A stretch of DNA of 64,000 nucleotides from Maritimibacter sp. (GTDB taxonomy: Bacteria; Pseudomonadota; Alphaproteobacteria; Rhodobacterales; Rhodobacteraceae): positions 4,128,001 to 4,192,000 of the forward strand of contig CP051232.1 of NCBI GenBank assembly GCA_017792445.1, read 5' to 3'. Under the pieces are notes generated by a model. It saw only the letters and a program-made list of their open reading frames with translations. It ran no database searches and was not told the origin of the DNA. Positions 18,617-27,012 of the stretch are shown here, piece after piece. Each line of letters opens with the position of its first letter. The first letter of the stretch is position 1. Position numbers and translations under genes: made by a program.

Positions 18617-18993
18617 CAGGAATTCCCCCCTCATCAAAACGCACCGATCGCCCCCTCGCCCGGCGAAGACCCCTGTGCCTCAGGTGAAATATCCGACGCT
18701 GCGCGGGGGATGACCCGTTTCGTGACGCCGGAGCGGGCGCACGGTGATTCCCTTCGCCGCCGAAAAACAGGACTGCGCGGGCCTTGTCCGGCCCGCTTCC
18801 CGTAACGGCATCGTGAGAACGGCGCCTCTTCGCCGCCAGTGTGCGACATTCAGGCCCGGTCACATTGACACAGATCAAATTTCGGGCGTTGCCGAGCGAG
18901 GGCCCGCCGACTAGAAACACATTCAATCGACGCGATCCGGGGTGACTCGGGTCGTGCTGGCAATAACTAACAATCGGAACCCAGGAGGCACGC
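18617..18993. other. Divergent region upstream of ctaD
   Basis: 377 bases between the lectin-like gene and ctaD. An FNR-type box lies at 18865-18878, and a strong GGAGG ribosome site precedes ctaD. No credible small gene was found. Confidence 0.6.
18865..18878. promoter_or_regulatory. FNR/FnrL-type box upstream of ctaD
   Basis: TTGACACAGATCAA matches the FNR-family dyad TTGA(C/T)-N4-(A/G)TCAA at all fixed positions. It lies about 115 bases before the ctaD ATG. Oxygen-responsive control of the aa3 oxidase by an FnrL-type regulator is the expected role; whether it activates or represses depends on the promoter position, which I cannot fix. Confidence 0.7.
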
Positions 18994-20667
18994 ATGGCCG
19001 ACGCCGCCATCCAAGGCCACGGACACGAGGACAACCGCTCGTTCTTCGTCCGCTGGTTCATGTCGACGAACCACAAGGACATCGGCATCCTCTATCTCTT
19101 CACCGCGGCGGCCCTCGGCTTCGTCTCGGTCCTCTTCACCGTGTTCATGCGTATCGAGCTGATGAACCCGGGCGTGCAGCACATGTGCATGGAAGGGGCG
19201 CGGATCTTCGCGAACGCATCCGAGACCTGTACGCCGAACGGCCACCTGTGGAACGTGATGATCACGGGCCACGGCATCCTGATGATGTTCTTCGTGGTCA
19301 TTCCCGCCCTGTTCGGCGGTTTCGGCAACTATTTCATGCCGCTGCAGATCGGCGCGCCGGACATGGCCTTCCCGCGGATGAACAACCTCAGTTACTGGCT
19401 GTTCACCGCCGGTGCGGCGCTGGCCGTGCTGTCGGTGTGGTCGCCGGGCGGCAACGACCAGATGGGTTCGGGTATCGGCTGGGTTCTCTATCCGCCGCTG
19501 TCGACCACCGAAGGCGGCTATTCGACCGACCTCGCGATCTTCGCGGTCCACCTGTCGGGCGCCTCGTCGATCCTTGGCGCGATCAACATGATCACCACCT
19601 TCCTGAACATGCGCGCCCCCGGCATGACCCTGTTCAAGGTGCCGCTTTTCGCCTGGTCGATCTTCGTCACTGCGTGGCTGATCCTGCTGGCCCTGCCGGT
19701 TCTGGCCGGCGCCATCACCATGCTGCTGACCGACCGGAACTTCGGGACCACCTTCTTCTCGCCCGCGGGCGGCGGTGACCCGGTTCTGTACCAGCACATC
19801 CTGTGGTTCTTCGGCCACCCGGAAGTGTACATCGTGATCGTGCCCGCCTTCGGCATCATCAGCCACGTGGTCGCCACCTTCTCGCGCAAGCCCGTCTTCG
19901 GCTACCTGCCGATGGTCTGGGCGATGATCGCGATCGGCGCGCTGGGCTTCGTCGTCTGGGCGCACCACATGTACACGGTGGGCATGTCGCTGACGCAGCA
20001 GTCCTACTTCATGCTGGCGACGATGGTCATCGCGGTGCCCACCGGCATCAAGATCTTCTCGTGGATCGCGACGATGTGGGGCGGCTCGATCGAGTTCAAG
20101 ACGCCGATGCTCTTCGCCTTCGGCTTCATCTTCCTGTTCACCCTGGGCGGCGTCACCGGCATCGTCCTGTCGCAGGCCCCGGTCGACCGCGCCTACCACG
20201 ACACCTACTACGTGGTTGCGCACTTCCACTACGTGATGTCGATCGGCGCCGTGTTCGGGATCTTCGCCGGCGTCTACTACTACATCGGCAAGATGTCGGG
20301 CCGTCAGTACCCGGAATGGGCGGGCAAGCTGCACTTCTGGCTGATGTTTATCGGAGCGAACGTGACGTTCTTCCCGCAGCACTTCCTGGGCCGCCAGGGC
20401 ATGCCGCGCCGTTACATCGACTACCCGGAGGCGTTTGCCTACTGGAACAAGATCTCATCGCTGGGCGCCTTCCTGTCCTTCGCCTCGTTCGTGTTCTTCA
20501 TCGGGATCGTGTTCTACACCCTGTACCGCGGCAAGCGCGTCTCCGAGGCGAACTACTGGAACGAGCATGCGGATACGCTGGAATGGACCCTGCCCAGCCC
20601 GCCGCCGGAACACACGTTCGAAACGCTGCCCAAGCAGTCCGAATGGGACAAGGGCCACGCGCACTGA
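18994..20667 (+). CDS. ctaD: Cytochrome c oxidase subunit I, aa3-type
   Basis: 557 residues, the usual length, with AGGAGG upstream. Twelve helices are expected. Key ligands are visible: [15 protein letters not shown] (haem a His), [19 protein letters not shown] (CuB His and the cross-linked Tyr), AHHMYTVG (CuB His pair) and [12 protein letters not shown] (haem a3 and haem a His). It is the catalytic core of aerobic respiration, reducing oxygen and pumping protons. The other subunits (ctaC, ctaE) and assembly genes are not here, so ctaD is a separate unit ended by a terminator at 20690. An FNR-type box lies upstream. Confidence 0.97.
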   Translation: MADAAIQGHGHEDNRSFFVRWFMSTNHKDIGILYLFTAAALGFVSVLFTVFMRIELMNPGVQHMCMEGARIFANASETCTPNGHLWNVMITGHGILMMFFVVIPALFGGFGNYFMPLQIGAPDMAFPRMNNLSYWLFTAGAALAVLSVWSPGGNDQMGSGIGWVLYPPLSTTEGGYSTDLAIFAVHLSGASSILGAINMITTFLNMRAPGMTLFKVPLFAWSIFVTAWLILLALPVLAGAITMLLTDRNFGTTFFSPAGGGDPVLYQHILWFFGHPEVYIVIVPAFGIISHVVATFSRKPVFGYLPMVWAMIAIGALGFVVWAHHMYTVGMSLTQQSYFMLATMVIAVPTGIKIFSWIATMWGGSIEFKTPMLFAFGFIFLFTLGGVTGIVLSQAPVDRAYHDTYYVVAHFHYVMSIGAVFGIFAGVYYYIGKMSGRQYPEWAGKLHFWLMFIGANVTFFPQHFLGRQGMPRRYIDYPEAFAYWNKISSLGAFLSFASFVFFIGIVFYTLYRGKRVSEANYWNEHADTLEWTLPSPPPEHTFETLPKQSEWDKGHAH

Positions 20668-20689
20668 TCCGGCCAGAACGGCCAACCGG

Positions 20690-20719
20690 AAGGGCCTCGC
20701 GAAAGCGGGGCCCTTTTCA
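20690..20719 (+). terminator. Terminator of ctaD
   Basis: AAGGGCC-T-CGC pairs with GCG-G-GGCCCTT around GAAA and is followed by TTTCATTT, 22 bases after the ctaD stop. Confidence 0.85.
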
Positions 20720-20926
20720 TTTGGGGCAACGCTTGCGGCCGAGGTCCGGCATCCCGGCTGCGGCCAAAGGCAGCCAACCGGCACGGGAAAGCCCCAACTT
20801 GCGTCGCGACACCCAAAACCGTGACTGGACCCGCGCGGGGTCCGGGCTACCTCGCCCCGAACGACGGATCGCAAGCCGGTCCAGATGCATTGAACCCGCG
20901 CGCGAAGACACGACCCATATTTCAAA

Positions 20927-21478
20927 ATGAGCGCCCCTCTCGCCATAGCTCTTGGACTTCTGCCGCTGCCTGCCCTTCTGGCGGGCCGAGCGCGCTGGCC
21001 CGGCTGGCTGGTGCTCGCCGTGGCACTCTTGTGGCTTGGCACCGCGCTGGCGACACTCATCGCGCTGCCGCGCCTGCAGCACGGCGCGGTCGGCATGGCG
21101 CCGATGAACTACTACGCCGTGATCCAGGGCCACTATGTCATCAGCCTTGCACTGCTGTTCCTCGCAGCCGGGGCGATCTATCTTGCCCTGTCGCGGTTCG
21201 GCGCGCTGATCCGTCCCGGCCTGTCGGCGCTGCTTATTTACGCGGCGCACGGGCTGATGCTGGTGCCCCTTTATATCAGCGCAACGATGGCGGGGATGAC
21301 CCTGCCGCGCCGGTACGAGGATTACACCATCGCCTATGACCGCGCGAACGAGTGGGCCGAGTCCGCTATCCTGCTGGCGCTGATCGCCGCCGGGGGCTTT
21401 ATCGTCCTGGCCTTCGCGGGCATCATCGTGCGGCTGCGCGGCGACGGCCCGGACGGTCCGCCCGATGCGCCCACCTGA
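20927..21478 (+). CDS. Short membrane protein resembling the C-terminal third of cytochrome oxidase subunit I
   Basis: 183 residues with about five membrane helices. I do not recognise an assigned family, but its second half parallels CtaD helices X-XII. NYYAVIQGHYVISLALLF resembles Cta[19 protein letters not shown], and ATMAGMTLPRRYEDYTIAYDRAN resembles [20 protein letters not shown], with a final helix after each. Only one of the two haem His residues of helix X is kept, and the other metal ligands are absent, so it cannot be an oxidase on its own. It follows the ctaD terminator by about 200 bases and is followed by DUF2244. It may be an assembly or regulatory partner of the oxidase, or a relic. 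Confidence 0.6.
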   Translation: MSAPLAIALGLLPLPALLAGRARWPGWLVLAVALLWLGTALATLIALPRLQHGAVGMAPMNYYAVIQGHYVISLALLFLAAGAIYLALSRFGALIRPGLSALLIYAAHGLMLVPLYISATMAGMTLPRRYEDYTIAYDRANEWAESAILLALIAAGGFIVLAFAGIIVRLRGDGPDGPPDAPT

Positions 21479-21537
21479 CCGACCTGCGCCACGCTGCCCA
21501 CTGGTCGGACGAAACTTAACGGCTTAGACACGGCCAC

Positions 21538-22071
21538 ATGCCCTATCGCTGGACACACGGACACTCGGCCCCCCTTGCGGAACAGGCACCGGACCCTGCA
21601 CCGGTCTGGACGCTGGACATCTGGCCGCACCGCTCGCTGTCGCCCGAGGGGTTCGTGGCCTTCTTCGGCATTACCTTCCTGATGGTGCTGGTGCCGCTGT
21701 TCTCGGTCATCGGCTCGCCGGTGCTGTGGGGGCTGTTGCCCTTCGTGATGGGCGCGCTGGCGCTGACATGGAAAATGATGCGCCACAACGCCCGCGACGC
21801 CGTCGAGAAGACCGAGGAACTGCTGATCTGGCCCGACCGGATGACGCTGGTGCGCAAGGACATCCGCAAGCCCGAGCGGCGGTGGGAAGCCAACCCCTAC
21901 TGGATCCGCGTCGAGATCCACAAAAAGGGCGGCCCGGTCGAGAACTACGTCACCCTCAGCGGCGCGGGCCGAACCGTCGAACTCGGCGCCTTCCTCAGCC
22001 CCGAGGAACGGGCAACGCTGCACGACGAATTGCTCGAGCGGCTTGCACGGCTGGGCCAGCCGTCGCAATAG
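21538..22071 (+). CDS. DUF2244 family integral membrane protein
   Basis: 177 residues. PVWTLDIWPHRSLSPEGFVAFF near residue 22 is the DUF2244 hallmark, followed by two membrane helices (about 42-80) and a cytoplasmic beta-rich domain with ANPYWIRVEIHKKGG. Members commonly sit next to cytochrome oxidase genes in alphaproteobacteria, as here, but their role is not established. The next gene begins 6 bases after the stop, suggesting co-transcription. Confidence 0.82.
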   Translation: MPYRWTHGHSAPLAEQAPDPAPVWTLDIWPHRSLSPEGFVAFFGITFLMVLVPLFSVIGSPVLWGLLPFVMGALALTWKMMRHNARDAVEKTEELLIWPDRMTLVRKDIRKPERRWEANPYWIRVEIHKKGGPVENYVTLSGAGRTVELGAFLSPEERATLHDELLERLARLGQPSQ

Positions 22072-22077
22072 GGCCGT

Positions 22078-23037
22078 ATGAGCCTGTGGATCGCCCTGCC
22101 CCTTGTCCTTGTCCTGATGGCCGCTGCCGGCATCTGGGTGCATCACCTGTTCGAGGGCGAATGGCTGCCCGCCGACCTGTGGCGCGAGTGGAAGCTGTCG
22201 CGCACCCCTCTTGCGACGCTGGACGACCGCTGGGCCGAAGCGGACCGCTCGGACATCGTGGTGACCCTGACCACCACCCCCAGCCGCATCGGCCTGCTGG
22301 AACCCACGCTGAAAAGCCTGCTGGATCAGTCGCGCCCGCCCGCCCGTATCGTGCTGAACGTCCCCGAATTCAGCGCGCGCGAGCAGGTGGCCTATGTGGT
22401 GCCCGAGGCGCTTGAGCGCCTGAAGTCGCTTCAGATCCGCCGCTGCGCCGATCTTGGCCCCGGCACCAAGCTGATCCCCTCGGTGCTGGCCGAGCCACCG
22501 GAGACGCTGTTGCTGGTGGTGGACGATGATCGCATCTATCCGCGCTGGCTGATCTCGCGGTACGAGACTGCGGTCAGAGAGGACCCCGACGTCGTCCATA
22601 CCATGTCGGGCTGGATCGCCCCGGCTGACCTCACCGACCGGATGACCACCATCCGCTCGAACCTGTTCATGCAGCCCCCGGCCCCGATCCGCGCCAGCCG
22701 CCTGCGCCGCCCGCGCCCGGTCGACATCTTTCAGGGCGTGATGAGCTATCTCGTCCGTCCCCGGTTCTTCGACACCGCGCGGCTGGCGGATTTCTCGCAA
22801 GACCCGGCAGAGACGCGCTATGTCGACGACGTGCGGTCCTCGGCCCTGTGCAACGTGCCGATCCGGGTTCTGCCCGCGCCATCGCTGAGTTTCGTGCCGA
22901 AGGCGCAGGCCAAGCTGCTGCAAAGCACGCGGCTGGGACTGGTGAACCGGGTGCCGGGCGAAGGTCACAACCGCAACAACACCATCGCGCTGAAGCATTT
23001 CGCCGACCGTTGGACGGTGGGCGGGCCGAAGGGCTGA
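22078..23037 (+). CDS. Glycosyltransferase family protein, membrane-anchored
   Basis: 319 residues. One N-terminal membrane helix (residues 3-22) is followed by a GT-A-like domain: SDIVVTLTTTPSRIGLLEPTL, SLLDQSRPPARIVLNVPEF and the acidic DDD metal site in LLLVVDDDRIYPRWLIS. Later motifs include DIFQGVMSYLVRP and RYVDDV. It likely transfers a sugar on the inner membrane face; acceptor and donor are unknown. It is translated right after DUF2244 and converges on the amaA-like gene with a 4-base gap. Confidence 0.72.
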   Translation: MSLWIALPLVLVLMAAAGIWVHHLFEGEWLPADLWREWKLSRTPLATLDDRWAEADRSDIVVTLTTTPSRIGLLEPTLKSLLDQSRPPARIVLNVPEFSAREQVAYVVPEALERLKSLQIRRCADLGPGTKLIPSVLAEPPETLLLVVDDDRIYPRWLISRYETAVREDPDVVHTMSGWIAPADLTDRMTTIRSNLFMQPPAPIRASRLRRPRPVDIFQGVMSYLVRPRFFDTARLADFSQDPAETRYVDDVRSSALCNVPIRVLPAPSLSFVPKAQAKLLQSTRLGLVNRVPGEGHNRNNTIALKHFADRWTVGGPKG

Positions 23038-23041
23038 CGCC

Positions 23042-24319
23042 TCAGACCAGACGCCGCGCGTGGTCCAGCGCCGCACCGGTCTCGTAATAGACCGACCGCA
23101 GGCGGGTGAACCGCTCGGCATAACGGTCGACCGGGGTCAGCGGCAGCGCGTCGGGATCGTCCCGCAACAGCGCCTGCGCGGCGGCGGTGCCGAACACCGT
23201 GCCCGGAGCGATGCCGCGCCCCGAATAACCGAAGATCGCGTAGGCCCCCGGCCCGAACCCGACCACCTTGGGAATGTGATCCGAGGTCATGCCGATCCGC
23301 CCGTGCCACGCATGCTGGAAGGTCAGCGTGCGGTCCTTCACCTGCGGGAACAGCCGCGCCAGCAGCTTCTTCGCAAATGCATCGTGGATCGGGCCAGTGG
23401 GCGCACGCCGGTTGCCCATCGCCCCCACGATCAGCCGCCCGGCGGCGTCGACCCGGAACGAGTTCATCACCATCGTGGTGTCCCAGCATCCCTCGCCCCC
23501 CGGCAGGATCTGGTCCCGCAGGTCCGCGTCAAGCGGCGCGGTGGCGTATTGCGAGAAGCCGACGATCGCGGCCTGCGGTCGGAACGGGTCGTCGATCCCA
23601 AGGTGATAGGCGTTGGTCGCCAGCAGCAGCTTCCGGGCCCGGACCGTGTGGCCGTTTGCGCTTAGACGCCACGTCTCGCCGTCACGGGCCAGCGCCGTAA
23701 CCGGGCTTTGCGCGTGCAGCTTGGCGCCCGCAGCCACCGCCGCCCGCGCCAGTCCCCGGCAGTAGCCCAGCGGCTGCACAGTGCCCGCGCGCGAGTCCAG
23801 CAGCGCGCCATGGATCACCTCGGTCCCGACCCGCGCCCGCGCCTCGGCGGCGTCCAGCAGACGCACCGGCGCACCGATGCGGTTGCCTTGCCGAAACCGG
23901 GTCTGAAGATCCTCCAGCCCCTTTTCGGAATGCGCGCAATGCAGCGTTCCGGCCTGCACCGCCTCGCAGGCGATGCCGTGCTCTTTGACCTTGGCGAACA
24001 CCGTGGCCGGTCCGGCGGCCAGCGCCTCCATCAGGCGCGCGGCAGGTGCTTCGCCCATCAGCGCGACGATCTCGTCCGGCGGCAGCCAAAGCCCGGCGTT
24101 AACCAGCCCGACGTTGCGCCCCGAGCCGCCATAGCCGATCCGCCGGGCTTCCAGCAGGCAGACCGACGCACCCGCGCGCGCCGCTTCCAACGCCGCGCTA
24201 CAGCCAGTGAAGCCGCCCCCGATCACCGCAAGTTCGACCGTCGCATCCCCTGTCAGCGGCGGCGCCTGTACCGTCTCGGCACAGGTCGCCTCCCACAGGT
24301 TGCCCGGCTCAGATGTCAA
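23042..24319 (-). CDS. amaA: FAD-dependent amine oxidoreductase, L-pipecolate oxidase-like (AmaA-type)
   Basis: 425 residues of the DAO/PuuB fold. FAD binding is shown by VELAVIGGGFTGCSAALEAARAGASVCLLEARRIGYGGSGRN. The C-terminal HAWHGRIGMTSDHIPKV and YSGRGIAPGTVFG are shared with gamma-glutamylputrescine oxidase and pipecolate oxidase. The ATG overlaps the end of the upstream aldehyde dehydrogenase by 11 bases. That partner is an aminoadipate-semialdehyde dehydrogenase type enzyme, which mirrors the amaA/amaB pair of Pseudomonas (pipecolate to piperideine-6-carboxylate to aminoadipate). The symbol rests on this context; another amine is possible. Confidence 0.65.
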   Translation of the reverse strand: MTSEPGNLWEATCAETVQAPPLTGDATVELAVIGGGFTGCSAALEAARAGASVCLLEARRIGYGGSGRNVGLVNAGLWLPPDEIVALMGEAPAARLMEALAAGPATVFAKVKEHGIACEAVQAGTLHCAHSEKGLEDLQTRFRQGNRIGAPVRLLDAAEARARVGTEVIHGALLDSRAGTVQPLGYCRGLARAAVAAGAKLHAQSPVTALARDGETWRLSANGHTVRARKLLLATNAYHLGIDDPFRPQAAIVGFSQYATAPLDADLRDQILPGGEGCWDTTMVMNSFRVDAAGRLIVGAMGNRRAPTGPIHDAFAKKLLARLFPQVKDRTLTFQHAWHGRIGMTSDHIPKVVGFGPGAYAIFGYSGRGIAPGTVFGTAAAQALLRDDPDALPLTPVDRYAERFTRLRSVYYETGAALDHARRLV

Positions 24320-25802
24320 ACTTGACGCCCTGCGCCAGCGGCAGTTCCGCCGAGTAGTTCACCGTGCTGGTCTGCCGCCGCATATAGCCCTTCCACGCAT
24401 CCGAGCCGCTTTCGCGCCCGCCGCCGGTGGCTTTCTCTCCTCCGAAGGCCCCGCCGATCTCGGCGCCCGAGGGGCCGATGTTCACGTTGGCGATGCCGCA
24501 GTCGGACCCGACCGCCGAAACGAAGGTCTCGGCCTCGCGAACGTTCAGGGTGAAGATGCACGATGACAGGCCTTGCGGCACGTCGTTCTGGATCGCAATG
24601 GCCTCGTCGAGGTCACTGTAGCCCATCACGTAAAGGATCGGCGCGAAGGTTTCGGCGCGCACGGTGTCGGTCTGCTTGGGCATCTCGACGATTGCCGGTG
24701 TCACGTAGGCGCCACCCGCAACACCCTCGGCCACCGCGCCGCCGTGGACGGTGCCACCCTCGGCCTTTGCGGCCTCCAGCGCCTTCATCATCGCGTCCTG
24801 CGCGCCCTTGTCGATCAGCGGCCCGACGAGCGTCGACCCTTCGCGGGGATCGCCGATCGGCAGCGAGGCATAGGCCTTCGCCAGCTTCTCGACCAGTTCG
24901 GCGCGGGTGCTTTCGTGTACGATCAGGCGGCGCAGCGAGGTGCAGCGTTGGCCGGCGGTTCCGACAGCCGAAAACACGATGGCGCGGATCGCCATGTCGA
25001 GGTCCGCCGTCGGCGCCACGATCATCGCGTTGTTGCCGCCCAGCTCAAGGATACAGCGCCCGAACCGCGCGGCGACCTTGGGGCCCACGATCTCGCCCAT
25101 CCGGGTCGAGCCGGTGGCCGAGATCACCGGAACTTCACGCGCATTCACCAGCGCCTCGCCGATCTCGGGGCCGCCGATGGCAAGCTGCACCAGCCCCTCG
25201 GGCGCCTTGCCGAAGCGTTCGGCGGCGCGGGCGAAGATCTTCAGGCAGGCCATAGCGGTCAGCGGCGTCTTTTCTGACGGCTTCCAGATCACCGGATCGC
25301 CACAGACCAGCGCCAGCGCGGCGTTCCACGCCCATGGCGCGACGGGGAAGTTGAACGCGGTGATCACGCCGACCGGCCCCATCGGGTGCCACGTCTCGGC
25401 CATGCGGTGCCCCGGACGCTCGGAGGCGATGGTCAGACCGTACAACTGCCGCGACAGGCCCACGGCGAAGTCGCAGATGTCGATCATCTCCTGCACCTCG
25501 CCCAAACCCTCGGACACGATCTTGCCGGCCTCCAGCGTCACGATGGCGCCGAGTTCGTCCTTTGACTTCCGCAACTCTTCGCCGAACAGCCGCACCAGTT
25601 CGCCCCGTTCGGGCGCGGGTACCTTGCGCCACGCGGCGAACGCCTCTTGCGCCTGCGCGATGACGGCGGGCATCACGGTGGCGGGCGTCTGGTGGACCTT
25701 GGCGATCTCGGCCCCGTCGATGGGGCTTTTCACGGTAAGGGTGCCGCCTTTCAGCTCGTCGTCGCTCAGGCCGGCCTTTTTCAGGTCATCGAGGCTGTGC
25801 AT
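24309..25802 (-). CDS. amaB: Aldehyde dehydrogenase, L-aminoadipate-semialdehyde type (AmaB/ALDH7)
   Basis: 497 residues from the ATG at 25802 with GGAGAG upstream; a longer frame to 25829 lacks one. It has the ALDH7-type layout: ETWHPMGPVGVITAFNFPVAPWAWN, FTGST-like SATGSTRMG, catalytic Glu in LELGGNNA and catalytic Cys in GTAGQRCTS. The end of the family signature, GGAFGGEKATGGGRESGSDAWK, is typical of aminoadipate-semialdehyde dehydrogenase. It oxidises the semialdehyde to aminoadipate with NAD in lysine/pipecolate breakdown. It is the first gene of the operon and is divergent from a LysR gene. Confidence 0.82.
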   Translation of the reverse strand: MHSLDDLKKAGLSDDELKGGTLTVKSPIDGAEIAKVHQTPATVMPAVIAQAQEAFAAWRKVPAPERGELVRLFGEELRKSKDELGAIVTLEAGKIVSEGLGEVQEMIDICDFAVGLSRQLYGLTIASERPGHRMAETWHPMGPVGVITAFNFPVAPWAWNAALALVCGDPVIWKPSEKTPLTAMACLKIFARAAERFGKAPEGLVQLAIGGPEIGEALVNAREVPVISATGSTRMGEIVGPKVAARFGRCILELGGNNAMIVAPTADLDMAIRAIVFSAVGTAGQRCTSLRRLIVHESTRAELVEKLAKAYASLPIGDPREGSTLVGPLIDKGAQDAMMKALEAAKAEGGTVHGGAVAEGVAGGAYVTPAIVEMPKQTDTVRAETFAPILYVMGYSDLDEAIAIQNDVPQGLSSCIFTLNVREAETFVSAVGSDCGIANVNIGPSGAEIGGAFGGEKATGGGRESGSDAWKGYMRRQTSTVNYSAELPLAQGVKFDI

Positions 25803-25932
25803 GTCGTATCTCTCCAGTCTTATCCCCACGTCCGCGGCGCGCGTGGAGCGGATGCATCATCCAACCATCTTTATCCAAACGCGCGGTGGGTGCATAACGA
25901 CAATAACTCGACCGGACTGGACAAAAACTCAC
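25803..25932. promoter_or_regulatory. Divergent amaB / LysR promoter region
   Basis: 130 bases between divergent starts. TTAT at 25871-25874 and ATAA at 25894-25897 face each other in an otherwise GC-rich stretch, a spacing that could serve a LysR dimer. LysR proteins normally bind such shared regions. The exact operator is not certain. Confidence 0.4.
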
Positions 25933-26850
25933 ATGATCGCGCCCCGCCGTTTCCTGCCGTCGATGAGTTCCCTGCTGGCCTTCGAGGCCGTCGAGCGGCT
26001 GGGCAGCGCCACCGCCGCCGCCGAGGAACTGTCGTTGACCCATTCCGCCGTGAGCCGTCAGCTGAAGGTGCTGGAAGGCCAGCTTGGCGTGCCTCTGTTC
26101 CGGCGAGAGCGGCACGGGATGGCGGTGACGCCCGCGGGCCGCGACTATGCACAGGCGGTGCGCGACAGTTTGCGCGGGCTGTCCCGTGCCTCGCTGAAGC
26201 TGCGCGCGAACCCTTCCGGCGGCAGCCTGAACCTTGCGATCCTGCCCGCCTTCGGAATGCATTGGCTTGCGCCGCGCCTGCACGCCTTCGCCAAGGACCA
26301 CCCCGAGGTGAGGGTGAACCTGTCGACGCGGCTTGCCCCGTTCGAGTTCGACCGCGAACCGTTCGACGCCGCCATTCATTTCGGCCAGCAGGACTGGCAG
26401 GGCGTGCAGTACCTCGAACTCTCGCGCGAACGCGTGGTGCCGGTCTGCGCCCCCTCGCTGCTGCCCGGCCCCGCCGCGCCCGAGGCGCTGCTGGACCTGC
26501 CGCTTCTGCACCTCGAAAGCCGCCCGTCAGGCTGGGAGGAATGGTTCGCCGCCCACGATGCCCGCGCCGAGGGGCTGCGGGGAATGCTGTTCGACCAGTT
26601 CGCCACGATGGCCGAAGCGGCGGCGCTTGGATTCGGCGTGGCGCTGCTACCGGACTACCTTGCCGAGGCGGAAATCGCCCGGTCCCGCCTGATGCGCGCG
26701 GCCCATGGCGCGACCGAGGCGGCGGGGCGCTATTACCTCGTGTGGCCGCAGGGAACGCCGCGCCCCGCCCTGCAAGCCCTTGTTAAATGGCTTGAAACAC
26801 AACCCAAAGACGAGTTTTCGGAAACGTTACGCCCGCTCACAGGTCATTGA
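25933..26850 (+). CDS. LysR family regulator (GcvA-like) of the amaBA operon
   Basis: 305 residues from the ATG at 25933. The winged helix-turn-helix occupies residues 10-70 (LLAFEAVERLGSATAAAEELSLTHSAVSRQLKVLE, LFRRERHGMAVTPAG). The effector domain follows from about residue 95 (LNLAILPAFGMHWLAPRL). The LPSMSSLLAFEAVERL entry is of the GcvA type. It reads away from amaB and very probably controls it in response to a pathway intermediate, by the usual logic of divergent LysR genes. A frame extending back to 24907 runs through amaB and is not real. Confidence 0.87.
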   Translation: MIAPRRFLPSMSSLLAFEAVERLGSATAAAEELSLTHSAVSRQLKVLEGQLGVPLFRRERHGMAVTPAGRDYAQAVRDSLRGLSRASLKLRANPSGGSLNLAILPAFGMHWLAPRLHAFAKDHPEVRVNLSTRLAPFEFDREPFDAAIHFGQQDWQGVQYLELSRERVVPVCAPSLLPGPAAPEALLDLPLLHLESRPSGWEEWFAAHDARAEGLRGMLFDQFATMAEAAALGFGVALLPDYLAEAEIARSRLMRAAHGATEAAGRYYLVWPQGTPRPALQALVKWLETQPKDEFSETLRPLTGH

Positions 26851-26950
26851 CCGACCGGTCAGGAATACATTACCACCCCTAGATTTTACCTTGCGTCAAC
26901 GGTGCTGGCGCTGCGAAGGTCTGCCCACATTGATTTCACCGGCCCTTTGA

Positions 26951-26970
26951 CCCCGGCACTTTAGCCGGGG
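26951..26970 (+). terminator. Hairpin between the LysR gene and the peroxidase gene
   Basis: CCCCGGC pairs with GCCGGGG around a six-base loop. The T-rich tail starts about ten bases later, so it may be a weak terminator for the LysR gene or a 5' leader structure of the peroxidase mRNA. Confidence 0.4.
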
Positions 26971-27012
26971 ACTGCAAGGCTTTGACTTTATTTTATGATG
27001 GGGGATCGACAG

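Noticed and set aside
18967-20382. 471-residue minus-strand frame
   Set aside because: Antisense shadow of ctaD; charged composition without a fold.
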